Below, one piece after another: positions 46,427 to 55,296 of a stretch of 64,000 nucleotides of DNA (position 1 is the stretch's first letter; the number at the start of each line of letters is the position of its first letter). Source of the DNA: Opitutia bacterium (GTDB lineage: Bacteria > Verrucomicrobiota > Verrucomicrobiia > Opitutales > Opitutaceae). The position numbers were made by a program, and so were the translations under genes. The notes below the pieces were generated by a model. That model made no database searches. It was not told where the DNA came from and saw only the letters and a list, made by a program, of their open reading frames with translations. The stretch lies in the NCBI GenBank assembly GCA_947452315.1, contig CANGCX010000004.1, positions 17,007 to 81,006 on the forward strand, read 5' to 3'.

Positions 46427-47706
46427 AGGGCGACTTTGATACCTTTGCGTAGGTAGGTGGGGACATCGAGATCTTGGCCGTCAAAGAGATTACGGTCGGT
46501 TTTCTCGAAATGGCCACGGCTCTCAACTTCACCGAAGCCAAACTCTTCCTGATCAAGCTTGGCAGCGGCGGCGCGGGCTTCAGCGGCGGTAGAAGGGGGA
46601 TGAGCAATTGACGTGGGAAAAAGTTCCGAGGCGGGTTCGGCCTGGGACATAGCGGGAGCGGAATCAGCACGGCCAAGTGGGGCGCGTTTATTCGAGGCAG
46701 CCAGACGGCGGGTGAGGCCAGTACGTCCATTAAGATCACTGGTTCCGAGGACGCAAATTTCAATGCGTTGCGGCATGGCTTCGTCGATGACGGCGCCCAT
46801 GACGATGGAAGAATCACGACCAAATTTTTCCGCAATGGCACTCATGAGGTCATTGACCTTGGGCAGGGTGAGGTCGGTGCCACCGATGATATTGACGAGT
46901 AGTCGGTCCGCTTTGCGGGAAAATTCCGGGGTATGAAGCAGCGGGCAAAGTTTCAGGCTTTCAATGGCATCGTTGACGGAGTTGGGGCCAGTGCCATGGC
47001 CAAGCCCAAAGAGGGTTTTACCGCCGCGCTGCTGGAAGACTTGGCGAAGCGTGGCGAAGTCGAGGTTGATGAGGCCGGTCTTCATGAGCATCGACCAGAT
47101 GGATTTTACACCGCGGCCGATCCACTCATCGGCACGGGCGAAGGAATCAAGAACTGTCTCGTTCTCGGCCCCTTCCTGCAGAAGCATGTCGTTGGGCAAG
47201 GGAATGACCGCGTCGCAGACTTTGCGAAGTGCAAGCAGGCCCTCTTCGGCTTGTTTTAAGCGGCGCCCACCCTCGAAGCTGAAAGGCATTGTGACAAAAG
47301 CAATGACGAGAGCGCCGGTCTCCGCGGCGATTTCGGCAACGACCGGGGCGGCGCCGCTTCCCGTGCCACCTCCCATACCCGCGATTAAAAAAACAAGGTC
47401 ACAGTCTTTGACGACGGTAGAAATTTTTTCACGGTCTGCTTCGGCTGCTTCACGTCCGAGTTCTGGGTCACCGCCTGCTCCGAGACCGCGAGTGACACTC
47501 ATGCCAATGAGCACTTTGTCCTGCACTGGCGAACTTGAGAGCGCCTGATGATCCGTATTGATCACGGCGAGTTGGAGCCGCTCGAGGTTTTCCATCTTGA
47601 GACGGTCCACGGCGTTGGAGCCGCCGCCGCCGACACCGACGAGTTTGATGGCGACGCTGCGATCCGCGAGGAGCTGAGAATCGAGGGGCAATTCGGAGGG
47701 ATTCAT
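46423..47706 (-). CDS. ftsZ: Cell division protein FtsZ
   Basis: Tubulin-like GTPase forming the Z-ring. 427 residues; GGGGSNAVDRL opens the Rossmann domain, the tubulin signature GGGTGSGAAPVVAEIA is present, and NLDFATLRQVFQQRG and SIVMGAVIDE mark the T7 loop and later strands. A variable linker from about residue 340 leads to the C-terminal peptide DLDVPTYLRKGIKVAL, which should bind FtsA and other partners. It is the last dcw gene before the insertion sequence. Confidence 0.98.
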   Translation of the reverse strand: MNPSELPLDSQLLADRSVAIKLVGVGGGGSNAVDRLKMENLERLQLAVINTDHQALSSSPVQDKVLIGMSVTRGLGAGGDPELGREAAEADREKISTVVKDCDLVFLIAGMGGGTGSGAAPVVAEIAAETGALVIAFVTMPFSFEGGRRLKQAEEGLLALRKVCDAVIPLPNDMLLQEGAENETVLDSFARADEWIGRGVKSIWSMLMKTGLINLDFATLRQVFQQRGGKTLFGLGHGTGPNSVNDAIESLKLCPLLHTPEFSRKADRLLVNIIGGTDLTLPKVNDLMSAIAEKFGRDSSIVMGAVIDEAMPQRIEICVLGTSDLNGRTGLTRRLAASNKRAPLGRADSAPAMSQAEPASELFPTSIAHPPSTAAEARAAAAKLDQEEFGFGEVESRGHFEKTDRNLFDGQDLDVPTYLRKGIKVAL

Positions 47707-47714
47707 GACGCAGC

Positions 47715-48929
47715 TCAGGAAGTGGTGAAGAGACGAGTAACGCTGTGCAAGAAACCAGATTTTCGCCGCACGGGCGCAGATTTTTCACCCTGGGTACTGA
47801 TCCCGTAATAGAGCAAGCCGAGCGCAGTGTGATAGCCGGGATCGCGGAGATTTTCAGCCACCCAAGTGGGCGCCTCTCCGAGGTGAGCAGGAACGTTGAA
47901 AACTTTGGCCGCACATTCAGCGATGTCAGGAATTTTAGCCGTACCGCCGGTCAAGACGACGCCAGCCTGGCAGGTTTCGGAAGAGAAGCTGTGACCCAAT
48001 TTTTTCTTCACGACTTCGAGTAATTCCCAAATACGAGCTGAGGTGATTTGTTCGATAGCGTAACGTGGAAATTGGCGGTCACCGATGGCGAAGTTGCCGT
48101 CGAGCCACACTTTTTCGGTTTTATCACGAGCCTGGAGCATAGCGCGCCCGTGACGGAGTTTTAGTTTATCGGCCTGGCCGTCAGTGAGACGGAGACCAAG
48201 GCTAAGATCGTTGGTGAGGTGTGAGCCACCGACCGGTACAACGCCGGTGGTGTGCGCAACGCCATCGCGATAAAGCACAAAATCGGTGGTGCCGGCGCCG
48301 ATGTCGATGACTAGTACGCCGTTTTGGCGTTCTTCGGCGGTGGTGACCATGTGACCCGAGGCGAGACTAGAAAGCACGAGTTCACGCACTTCTAAATTAA
48401 ATCCGCGAATGACGTGGATGTTATCGGCGAGGCGTTGTTCTTGGCCGTGGACCGTCCAGTAACCGACTTCTAATTTTTGACCGACGAGATTTTCCGGCGA
48501 CGTGGGCACAAGGCGACCGTCGACACGGAACGGACGGCGAATATGATGCACAACCATGCGTCCGGCAGGGAGGTCCTTGGATTTGGCCAAATCGCAGACG
48601 GTGCGAATATCTTCGCGCTCAATCATGTTATCGGCCGATTTAACGTTTACAGAGGCTTCGTTGTAAAAACCTTCGAGGTGTCCACCCGTCTGGGCAAGAA
48701 ACACCAACTCGATACGTTCACCGGCATCGCGTTCAGCGAGTTCGAGGGCGCTGTGTGTGCATTCGCTCGCGGCCTTATAATCGACGACGGCGCCCTTGAT
48801 GACACCGCGTGAGGCGCATTCACCTCGTCCGATAATCGCGAGTTCACGACCGTTATATTCGCCGATGAGGGCGGTGACTTTGGAAGTGCCGATTTCGACG
48901 GCACCGATGAAGGTGGGTTTAGAACTCAC
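47715..48929 (-). CDS. ftsA: Cell division protein FtsA
   Basis: Actin-like protein that tethers FtsZ to the membrane. 404 residues: ATP-binding blocks GAVEIGTSKVTALIGE and VIDIGAGTTDFVLY, the SHS2-like 1C insert in between, and VLTGGTAKIPDI in the third phosphate site. The C-terminus SGFLHSVTRLFTTS forms the amphipathic membrane helix. The start is GTG 48929, overlapping the ftsQ stop by 4 bp (GTGA); ftsZ follows after 8 bp. Confidence 0.97.
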   Translation of the reverse strand: MSSKPTFIGAVEIGTSKVTALIGEYNGRELAIIGRGECASRGVIKGAVVDYKAASECTHSALELAERDAGERIELVFLAQTGGHLEGFYNEASVNVKSADNMIEREDIRTVCDLAKSKDLPAGRMVVHHIRRPFRVDGRLVPTSPENLVGQKLEVGYWTVHGQEQRLADNIHVIRGFNLEVRELVLSSLASGHMVTTAEERQNGVLVIDIGAGTTDFVLYRDGVAHTTGVVPVGGSHLTNDLSLGLRLTDGQADKLKLRHGRAMLQARDKTEKVWLDGNFAIGDRQFPRYAIEQITSARIWELLEVVKKKLGHSFSSETCQAGVVLTGGTAKIPDIAECAAKVFNVPAHLGEAPTWVAENLRDPGYHTALGLLYYGISTQGEKSAPVRRKSGFLHSVTRLFTTS

Positions 48930-49957
48930 GGAGCTTTTTTGGGCTGGGTGGAAAAATTACCGAATGCGGTGCTGTAGGGCGAGGACGGTTTAGAACCAAC
49001 CGGCATAGCGCCGGCTTTGAACGACGGGGGTGATTTACCGATTACGGAGGTCGTGGGCAACAGTGGCGCATCCAGCGTGACAGTAACGTCGCGACCGTTG
49101 GCGAGATTGATGCGTTTGAATGTCGCCCCTTGTGCCGCGATGCGATCCAGCGTGAGATCGAGGTTAGCGAGTTGCGTGAAATAATCGGTGGTGGCGCTAA
49201 AAACAATTGTGCCTCCCGAGGCCGTACGCACCTCGATCTCGGCGTCGGCATTAAGTCGAGCGAGCGAGACGACCCGCCAAGTGGCATAAAGGTGCTCGGC
49301 TTCGAGTTGAGCTTTGGCGATGAGATCAGACGCGGCGCCCATACCCTCGATGGCCTGGAATCCGTTTGCTGTGCGCACGAGCTTCATGGGTTCTAGCCAC
49401 GGCAGCGAGTTGAGCAATGCAATCTCATATCCAATGCCTGGGAAAACCACGCCATCTCGCGCGACGAGGAAAGCCTGTGGTTCGCCGTTGGCCAATTGGG
49501 CCATGACTCGGGCTACGGGCATGCGTTCGGTTATGCGGACCCGAAGCGTAGAGGGGAAAATCTTTGTCAACACCGCCGTCCGCACCTGACTGTGGGCGAG
49601 AAGTCGCTCACGCAATTCATCGAGATCAAGGCCTATCAGCGATGCACTCCGCGGTAAGGCGAGCGTGCGCACAAGCCAACCGGGATCCGCGCCGAGAAAC
49701 CCATCGGTCTCAAAGCGTGGTGGTCCCAACGGCACTGCCGCGACAGCAGGGGCATTTCGAGGGTTTTCATGCAGCTCATGAGTTACCTGCCAAATTCCCA
49801 CCAACACTCCTACGATTACAATCACCGCGACAGCAAAACGCAAAATTGAGCCCACGAGCCGGCGCCGCCCTTCGCGCGACATCGCGCGCGGTTTCACCGG
49901 CTGGGGAATATCTCTCCAGCTTCGGCCGGCAGGGTTGTTGTTAGGATCAATTCGCAA
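48926..49957 (-). CDS. ftsQ: Cell division protein FtsQ
   Basis: A 343-residue bitopic division protein. Basic cytoplasmic N-terminus (KPRAMSREGRRRLV), one membrane segment (FAVAVIVIVGVLVGIWQV), then a POTRA-like domain (FLGADPGWLVRTLALPRSASLIGLDLDELRERL) and the FtsQ beta domain. The start appears to be TTG 49957, 5 bp after the ddl stop; the next in-frame ATG would remove 25 cytoplasmic residues. The Pro/Ser/Lys-rich C-terminal tail is variable. Confidence 0.88.
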   Translation of the reverse strand: MRIDPNNNPAGRSWRDIPQPVKPRAMSREGRRRLVGSILRFAVAVIVIVGVLVGIWQVTHELHENPRNAPAVAAVPLGPPRFETDGFLGADPGWLVRTLALPRSASLIGLDLDELRERLLAHSQVRTAVLTKIFPSTLRVRITERMPVARVMAQLANGEPQAFLVARDGVVFPGIGYEIALLNSLPWLEPMKLVRTANGFQAIEGMGAASDLIAKAQLEAEHLYATWRVVSLARLNADAEIEVRTASGGTIVFSATTDYFTQLANLDLTLDRIAAQGATFKRINLANGRDVTVTLDAPLLPTTSVIGKSPPSFKAGAMPVGSKPSSPYSTAFGNFSTQPKKAP

Positions 49958-49962
49958 GAAAT

Positions 49963-50892
49963 TCAGCGAGCCACAGCCGCGGAAAAACGCCCCAGTGCGG
50001 GCAACACCAACTCACGGGCCAAAGCCGTGAAATCTAGCCCCGCACAACGCGCACTCATCGGCAGTAAACTCGTTTCCTTCATGCCCGGCAGTGTATTGAT
50101 TTCCAGCAAATAAAGCTCGTCGCTACCGACTAAGATAAAATCCACCCGAGCATAATCCCGACATCCACAGGCGGCGAAGGCTGACTCTGCTGCTCGCTGG
50201 ATACTCAACGTCGTGGCCGCATCCAGCGGGGCGGGAGCAAAGTATTCCGTCGCGCCTTTGGTGTATTTACTCGCGTAATCATAAACACCCGACTTAGGCC
50301 GAATCTCAACCACTCCCATTGCCGCTCCCCGCAGGACCCCGACCGAAAGTTCTCGGCCTATCAAGCGACGTTCTGCCAGCCAAGAACCAGGAGTGAGTTG
50401 CGCGAGCGAAGCGGCGAGTTCACCGCGACCCGCATTGATCGTTAGACCGACGCTGCTGCCTTGATCATTGGGCTTGAGCACCACCTGTTGACCAAGCTTA
50501 GCGACAAGCTCGTCCGCCGTTGGCGCAGCTTTGGCGTCGAAAACCACCCCCGGACCGACCTGCACTCCACGCGAAGCTGCGGCGTTTTTCGTGCGCGTCT
50601 TGTCCATGGTGAGCGCGCTGCTGGCCGCATCACAACCTGCGTAAATCACACCCGCCACATCGAGTAAACGTTGCATCGAACCGTCTTCACCGAACCCGCC
50701 ATGCAACGTCGAAAACACCACATGCCGCTTGGGATCGAGTCCAGCAGGCAAGGCGTCAGCCGTGATTTCAAAAAGCCGTGTCGGGAAAGAACGAGCGAGG
50801 GCGCATGCACTGGCGAGACCAGAGCCAAGCGAAACTTCGCGCTCAGAAGAAGTGCCGCCTGCGAACACGGCGATTTCGGGAAGGGAATTCAT
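49963..50892 (-). CDS. ddl: D-alanine--D-alanine ligase
   Basis: ATP-grasp enzyme making D-Ala-D-Ala for MurF. 309 residues: IAVFAGGTSSEREVSLGSG at the start, the ATP-grasp Lys in VVLKPNDQGSSVGL, and the metal-binding end YARVDFILVGSDELYLLEINTLPGM. It falls in its usual position between murB and ftsQ, 24 bp after murB and 5 bp before ftsQ. Confidence 0.96.
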   Translation of the reverse strand: MNSLPEIAVFAGGTSSEREVSLGSGLASACALARSFPTRLFEITADALPAGLDPKRHVVFSTLHGGFGEDGSMQRLLDVAGVIYAGCDAASSALTMDKTRTKNAAASRGVQVGPGVVFDAKAAPTADELVAKLGQQVVLKPNDQGSSVGLTINAGRGELAASLAQLTPGSWLAERRLIGRELSVGVLRGAAMGVVEIRPKSGVYDYASKYTKGATEYFAPAPLDAATTLSIQRAAESAFAACGCRDYARVDFILVGSDELYLLEINTLPGMKETSLLPMSARCAGLDFTALARELVLPALGRFSAAVAR

Positions 50893-50916
50893 GAAATTAA
50901 GTGTAAAGATACGACC

Positions 50917-51909
50917 TCAGAGCACGTCTTTCCAGTGCTGTCCGTAAAGCAAAACTTCTGGCTCCAGCTCAATGCCTTGCGCGACTAGCACACGCGCACG
51001 CACCCTCCGGACGAGTTCGATCAAGTCAGCGCTGGTGGCCGCTCCTCGGTTTACCATGAAATTGGCATGTATCGGGGAGACCTCGGCGTCCCCCACCCGC
51101 TCGCCCTTGAGTCCGCTTTGGTCGATAAGTCGCCCGGCCGAATTACCTGGTGGATTCTTAAAAATACAACCTGCACTGGGTTCGCGAGGCTGCGACTCTT
51201 GGCGCTTTTTTTTATAAACATCGATTTGTCGACCAACCGCTTCGGTATCGGCGTGAGCGGCAGGACGCAGCAACGCCCCGAGCGCAATTGCATCATGCAA
51301 CTCGGCGCAGTGCCGATAATCCACGTGCATAGCTGCCCGATCCATAGTTCGGCTTTCGCCACTTGCAGTAATGAGTTGCACAGCTTCAACCACGTCGAAC
51401 ATCCATCCACCCATCGCGCCAGCATTCATACGCAGCGCTCCGCCTACATTACCTGGTATACCCTCAAGAAATTCAAAACCCGTTAATCCCGCCTTTGCCG
51501 CCAACCCGCACAGATTTTTCAACCTGAGTCCAGCGCCCACCCATACCGCACCATGAGGCCGCGGTTCAAATTTCGCCCAATTTTCATGAGCCATTGAGAT
51601 TACTAATGCCTCCACTCCAGAGTCTGGAACGATGAGATTGGAACCACGGCCAAGTGGTAAAACTGCGATGCCAGCCGCTGCAGCCGCAGTAAGTAAAAGA
51701 CGGATGTCTTCGACGCTGCCCGGTTCGGCGTAAAGCCGCGCGGAGCCACCGATGCGGATGGTTGTTTTTACCGCGAGGGGTTCTTCACGCGTGAATTTAG
51801 TGGTAGCACCAAGACGCGGGCGCAGCGCTTGATGGAATTCGTCCCAGCGTTGCTCACTTGCAGTAAGGGGCTTGGATTGGTCGGCTGAGATTAAAGTCAC
51901 AGGGTTCAT
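50917..51909 (-). CDS. murB: UDP-N-acetylenolpyruvoylglucosamine reductase
   Basis: FAD enzyme completing UDP-MurNAc synthesis. 330 residues: TTIRIGGSARLYAEP and PLGRGSNLIVPDSGVEALVI in the flavin domain, then EFLEGIPGNVGGALRMNAGAMGG. The catalytic serine is in AGCIFKNPPGNSAGRLID, where Cys-Ile-Phe-Lys-Asn-Pro is the type II pattern. The C-terminus has HANFMVN. It overlaps the murG stop by 4 bp. murC, normally just upstream, is missing. Confidence 0.96.
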   Translation of the reverse strand: MNPVTLISADQSKPLTASEQRWDEFHQALRPRLGATTKFTREEPLAVKTTIRIGGSARLYAEPGSVEDIRLLLTAAAAAGIAVLPLGRGSNLIVPDSGVEALVISMAHENWAKFEPRPHGAVWVGAGLRLKNLCGLAAKAGLTGFEFLEGIPGNVGGALRMNAGAMGGWMFDVVEAVQLITASGESRTMDRAAMHVDYRHCAELHDAIALGALLRPAAHADTEAVGRQIDVYKKKRQESQPREPSAGCIFKNPPGNSAGRLIDQSGLKGERVGDAEVSPIHANFMVNRGAATSADLIELVRRVRARVLVAQGIELEPEVLLYGQHWKDVL

Positions 51910-53033
51910 GTGGCCGAGTTAGAGGAAATCGATGTGGAGCACGCCGGCGAGCTCACTAGTTGCTCAAGATCGTTGACCATAACTGCGACCGAATCGGCGC
52001 GATCCATCGCTTTGAGTTGGGCGCGATATTTAGAAAGCAGTCCGTCGTTAAAAATTAGATCAAGCACGGTACCACTTAGATTCGCGAGCGCGACCTGTTC
52101 GACTACTACGCCCCCGCCCTGCTGCTCAAAATAGGCCGCGTTAGCCCGTTGATGATCGTCGGCTGATTGAGGGAAAGGCACTAGAATCGCCGGCGTCTCA
52201 CAACGAATCAGTTCCGCGATAGAACCGGCTCCAGCCCGAGAAACAACAAGATCGGCTGCGGAAAGCAGTTGGGCCACACGATCGCTGAACGGCACAAACA
52301 TCGCGCTGATCGGCTCATCTATTTTAGTTTTGAGCGTGAGCGACTCAGGAGCTCCTTTACCCAATCCGGTGACACAATAAAGCTGCACACCTTCATGAGC
52401 GAGGGCCTTCACGTGTTCCCGTGCCCATTGATTGAGGGCGCTCGCGCCTTGGCTGCCACCGAGTAAAACGAGCACCTTACGCATCGGATCTAGCCCCAAC
52501 GCCAGACGCGCTTCTACTGATGAGGTCCGCACGATCTCGCGGCGCACGGGCGGAGCTGCGTACCGAAGAGACGAAGCCTGCAGCCGAGGCAGCAGCACCC
52601 CTGGCGGCAAATACACGAGCGTAGCTAAACGCCCCAACCAACGAATGGCCATACCCGGCACGCGATTAGATTCATGCAAAACAACCGGTAAGCGCGACCA
52701 TCTCCCAGCCAACACGATAGGGGCCGAGGTGAAGCCACCAAATCCCACAATACCGACCGGCGCAGTCTGCCGAATGAGCCGGCGGCAAAACCGCAAGGCC
52801 CGAAACTGCGCAAAGAGACAACGCACGAGGCTGATCGGGCGCCAAGAAAACCCCGAGCCAGGCATACGGGCAAAATGCATCTGCGGATATTTCTCAATGA
52901 GACGGGCATCCACTTTTTTCTGACTAATTAACAACGTGGCGGTGTGGCCACGGGCCGTGAGCTCCTCGGCTAGAGCGATGCCCGGTGAAAGATGTCCACC
53001 CGTGCCACCACAAGAGATGAGAAAGTGGCTCAT
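51906..53033 (-). CDS. murG: UDP-GlcNAc:lipid I N-acetylglucosaminyltransferase MurG
   Basis: Makes lipid II at the inner face of the membrane. 375 residues: SCGGTGGHLSPGIALAEEL (glycine loop 1), GIVGFGGFTSAPIVLAG (loop 2), LHESNRVPG, LVLLGGSQGASALN (loop 3) and VVSRAGAGSIAELIRCETPAILVPFPQS (UDP-GlcNAc site). It sits 44 bp after ftsW and overlaps murB by 4 bp. Confidence 0.97.
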   Translation of the reverse strand: MSHFLISCGGTGGHLSPGIALAEELTARGHTATLLISQKKVDARLIEKYPQMHFARMPGSGFSWRPISLVRCLFAQFRALRFCRRLIRQTAPVGIVGFGGFTSAPIVLAGRWSRLPVVLHESNRVPGMAIRWLGRLATLVYLPPGVLLPRLQASSLRYAAPPVRREIVRTSSVEARLALGLDPMRKVLVLLGGSQGASALNQWAREHVKALAHEGVQLYCVTGLGKGAPESLTLKTKIDEPISAMFVPFSDRVAQLLSAADLVVSRAGAGSIAELIRCETPAILVPFPQSADDHQRANAAYFEQQGGGVVVEQVALANLSGTVLDLIFNDGLLSKYRAQLKAMDRADSVAVMVNDLEQLVSSPACSTSISSNSAT

Positions 53034-53077
53034 GAAATTTTAAGTAAATAGTGCCTGCTGAAAAAGACCCATGTACA

Positions 53078-54238
53078 TTAACCCAACACCTCGCGCATCG
53101 AGCGCGATTTCTCGGCAAGTACCGCACGTCCCCAAGTGCGTTGCGTGTTGAGGATAATGCCCACCAGCAAACCCATAAGTAACAGATTCGAGAGCCCGGC
53201 ACTGATGAATGGCAGCGACATGCCCTTGGTGGGAAACACGCCGGTAACCACTCCGAGATTCACGATCGACTGCAAACAGATCAACATGAGGCAACCGGTC
53301 ACGAGCAAGAAGTGAAAAAGGTTAGGCGCACGACGCAAATGCACGAGCCCAGCGATGAAAATCGTCGCGAAAACCGCCACTACGCCGAGTGTAAACCAGA
53401 GCCCAAGCTCCTCGCCGACGACCGCGAAAATAAAATCCGTGTGAGCTTCAGGCAAAAAATTGAGCTGTTGTCGCCCCTGTCCAAGCCCTGCGCCCTCGGT
53501 GCCACCGGCTGCGTAAGCCGCTAAGGCTTGGTATAGTTGATAAGTTCCCCCTTGCTTGTTACCCTCGACATCAAGAAAGGCGACAAAACGCCGTAGGCGA
53601 TTCGGGTTGTGAATCACCATCACCGCGAAAAAGAAAACCGCGAGCCCAACGGTCGGAACAATATAACGCCATTTTGCACCCGCGAGAAACAGCAACGTGA
53701 GTCCCACCACCAGAGCAAGCGCTGCGGTACCGAAATCCGGCTCAAGTACAATCAAGCCCACAAAGGCTCCGATCAATCCCAACGGCAAAAAATAACCACG
53801 AACAAGTTCGCTAATGCGCGTCTGATTCAACGCGAGGTAATGCGAAAGACAAAACACTAGCGCGAGCTTGGCGAATTCAGAAACTTGTAATCTTACCGAC
53901 CCGAAACCCAACCACCGACGACTACCTTTAACCGAAATCCCCAAACGTGGAATTAACACCAACAACAAAAGAAATAATGCGATACCGGCGATCCACCAAG
54001 AATAACGTCGCGCGTAATCAAGATTGATCCGACTAGCGACAAAACACAGAGCTCCAGCCATGAATACACCGAGGATCTGTTTATTGAGATAATAATACGG
54101 ACCCTGTTTGAACGAAGCACTGGCACTGAACAAAATCGTCAGGCCTAAAATCGTTAACCCAATGCAACAGACAGCAATCAACGCGGCGGGATTGATAAGC
54201 TGGTAGGCACGAGGCGGAGCGACGGGCGCAGTCGACAT
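53078..54238 (-). CDS. ftsW: Cell division protein FtsW, lipid II polymerase
   Basis: SEDS glycosyltransferase pairing with FtsI. 386 residues from ATG 54238 (MSTAPVAPPRAYQL) with about ten membrane segments. SEDS blocks: LEPDFGTAALALVVGLTLLF with the essential Asp, ALAAYAAGGTEGAGLGQGRQ, and the C-terminal GVFPTKGMSLPFISAGLSNLLLMG. It follows the LysM lipoprotein gene by 74 bp. Confidence 0.96.
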   Translation of the reverse strand: MSTAPVAPPRAYQLINPAALIAVCCIGLTILGLTILFSASASFKQGPYYYLNKQILGVFMAGALCFVASRINLDYARRYSWWIAGIALFLLLLVLIPRLGISVKGSRRWLGFGSVRLQVSEFAKLALVFCLSHYLALNQTRISELVRGYFLPLGLIGAFVGLIVLEPDFGTAALALVVGLTLLFLAGAKWRYIVPTVGLAVFFFAVMVIHNPNRLRRFVAFLDVEGNKQGGTYQLYQALAAYAAGGTEGAGLGQGRQQLNFLPEAHTDFIFAVVGEELGLWFTLGVVAVFATIFIAGLVHLRRAPNLFHFLLVTGCLMLICLQSIVNLGVVTGVFPTKGMSLPFISAGLSNLLLMGLLVGIILNTQRTWGRAVLAEKSRSMREVLG

Positions 54239-54312
54239 GGCAGGCTCAGAAAGACGAAAAATGCAGAACGGATAAGCGGCAAAGATCCGCAAACGCGAAC
54301 AGCATAGTATAT

Positions 54313-55209
54313 TTAGGGCTTAGGCGCTGGGGCTTCCTCAACCTTAATTACAGGCACTTCGGCGCCGCTCGCAGGCTTCAAACCCGCATCAAGATCTTGC
54401 TCAACTGGAGGAACGACAAACAGCGGCTTCATGGGCTCAGGAGCCTTGGCCGAATCCACTGGCTTTGCGGCCGCTTTGGCTTTGTTCGCCGCCGTCGGAG
54501 CTGGTATAGTGAGGATTTGACCCGCGGTGATTTTTTGCGGGTCAGTAATGTTATTGGCGACGGCAATATCGCCCTGGCGAACCCCGTACTTGCGAGCAAT
54601 TGTGCCCAGCGATTCGCCCATTTTTACTGTATGAGAAACGGCATCTCCAGCCGGCTTGACGGAGGCATTGGCAGAAGGCGTGGCCGCCTTGGTCTGAGTG
54701 GCTACCGACGAAGTTGTAGCGCCCGCCGCGGGAGCCTTGCCAGGAATGATTAGCTTTTGGCCGAGACGAAGCGAAGATCCGGTTTTAATGTTATTGGCCG
54801 CGGCAAGTTCGCTTACCGTGAGATGGTTTTTCTTAGCAATGCTCGAGAGGTTGTCATTTTTTACTACGACATAGGTCGTGGCTGGAGTAACATTAGCCAA
54901 AGGTGCGGCCTCAAGGGCACTAGCCGCAGGCGTGCCGGGACGAGTGGGCGTGAAACGTACACCACCGACTGCAGTGCTTATTGGTTCAGCGCCGAGCGGC
55001 GCTGCTGTTAGGGAAGATTCCGCCGCGACAGAGGAACTACCTGAAAGAGGCAAGCTCACCACAGGAGCTACCGGAACGGGAGCGGCTGCGGTATCCGCCG
55101 GTGCAGGGGCTGGTTTGCTCGTCGAGCTACAACCAGGATTAGCGAAAATGAGCATGAGTGCGAAAAGGTGGATACCCACGACTACGCCAAAGACACGGAT
55201 GATTTTCAT
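54313..55209 (-). CDS. LysM-domain lipoprotein in the dcw cluster
   Basis: 298 residues. The signal peptide ends in a lipobox-like ANPGC (Cys27). A long Ala/Pro/Ser/Thr-rich stretch follows, then two LysM domains: YVVVKNDNLSSIAKKNHLTVSELAAANNI (about 110-155) and HTVKMGESLGTIARKYGVRQGDIAVANNI (about 190-235). The C-terminus is Pro/Glu-rich with no enzyme domain. It should bind peptidoglycan from an outer or inner membrane anchor. It occupies the slot between mraY and ftsW where murD usually lies. Confidence 0.85.
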   Translation of the reverse strand: MKIIRVFGVVVGIHLFALMLIFANPGCSSTSKPAPAPADTAAAPVPVAPVVSLPLSGSSSVAAESSLTAAPLGAEPISTAVGGVRFTPTRPGTPAASALEAAPLANVTPATTYVVVKNDNLSSIAKKNHLTVSELAAANNIKTGSSLRLGQKLIIPGKAPAAGATTSSVATQTKAATPSANASVKPAGDAVSHTVKMGESLGTIARKYGVRQGDIAVANNITDPQKITAGQILTIPAPTAANKAKAAAKPVDSAKAPEPMKPLFVVPPVEQDLDAGLKPASGAEVPVIKVEEAPAPKP

Positions 55210-55296
55210 AGTTAAAGTAGATGGTTGTTCAGGATAAAAAACGCACGTTCAATTTAGAGAGAAATTCAGGGAAGATAATCAGGGAATACGTTGAGG

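Noticed and set aside
50917..53033. murC hidden as a fusion or frameshifted gene between murG and murB
   Set aside because: murG and murB overlap by 4 bp and both have normal length, leaving no room.
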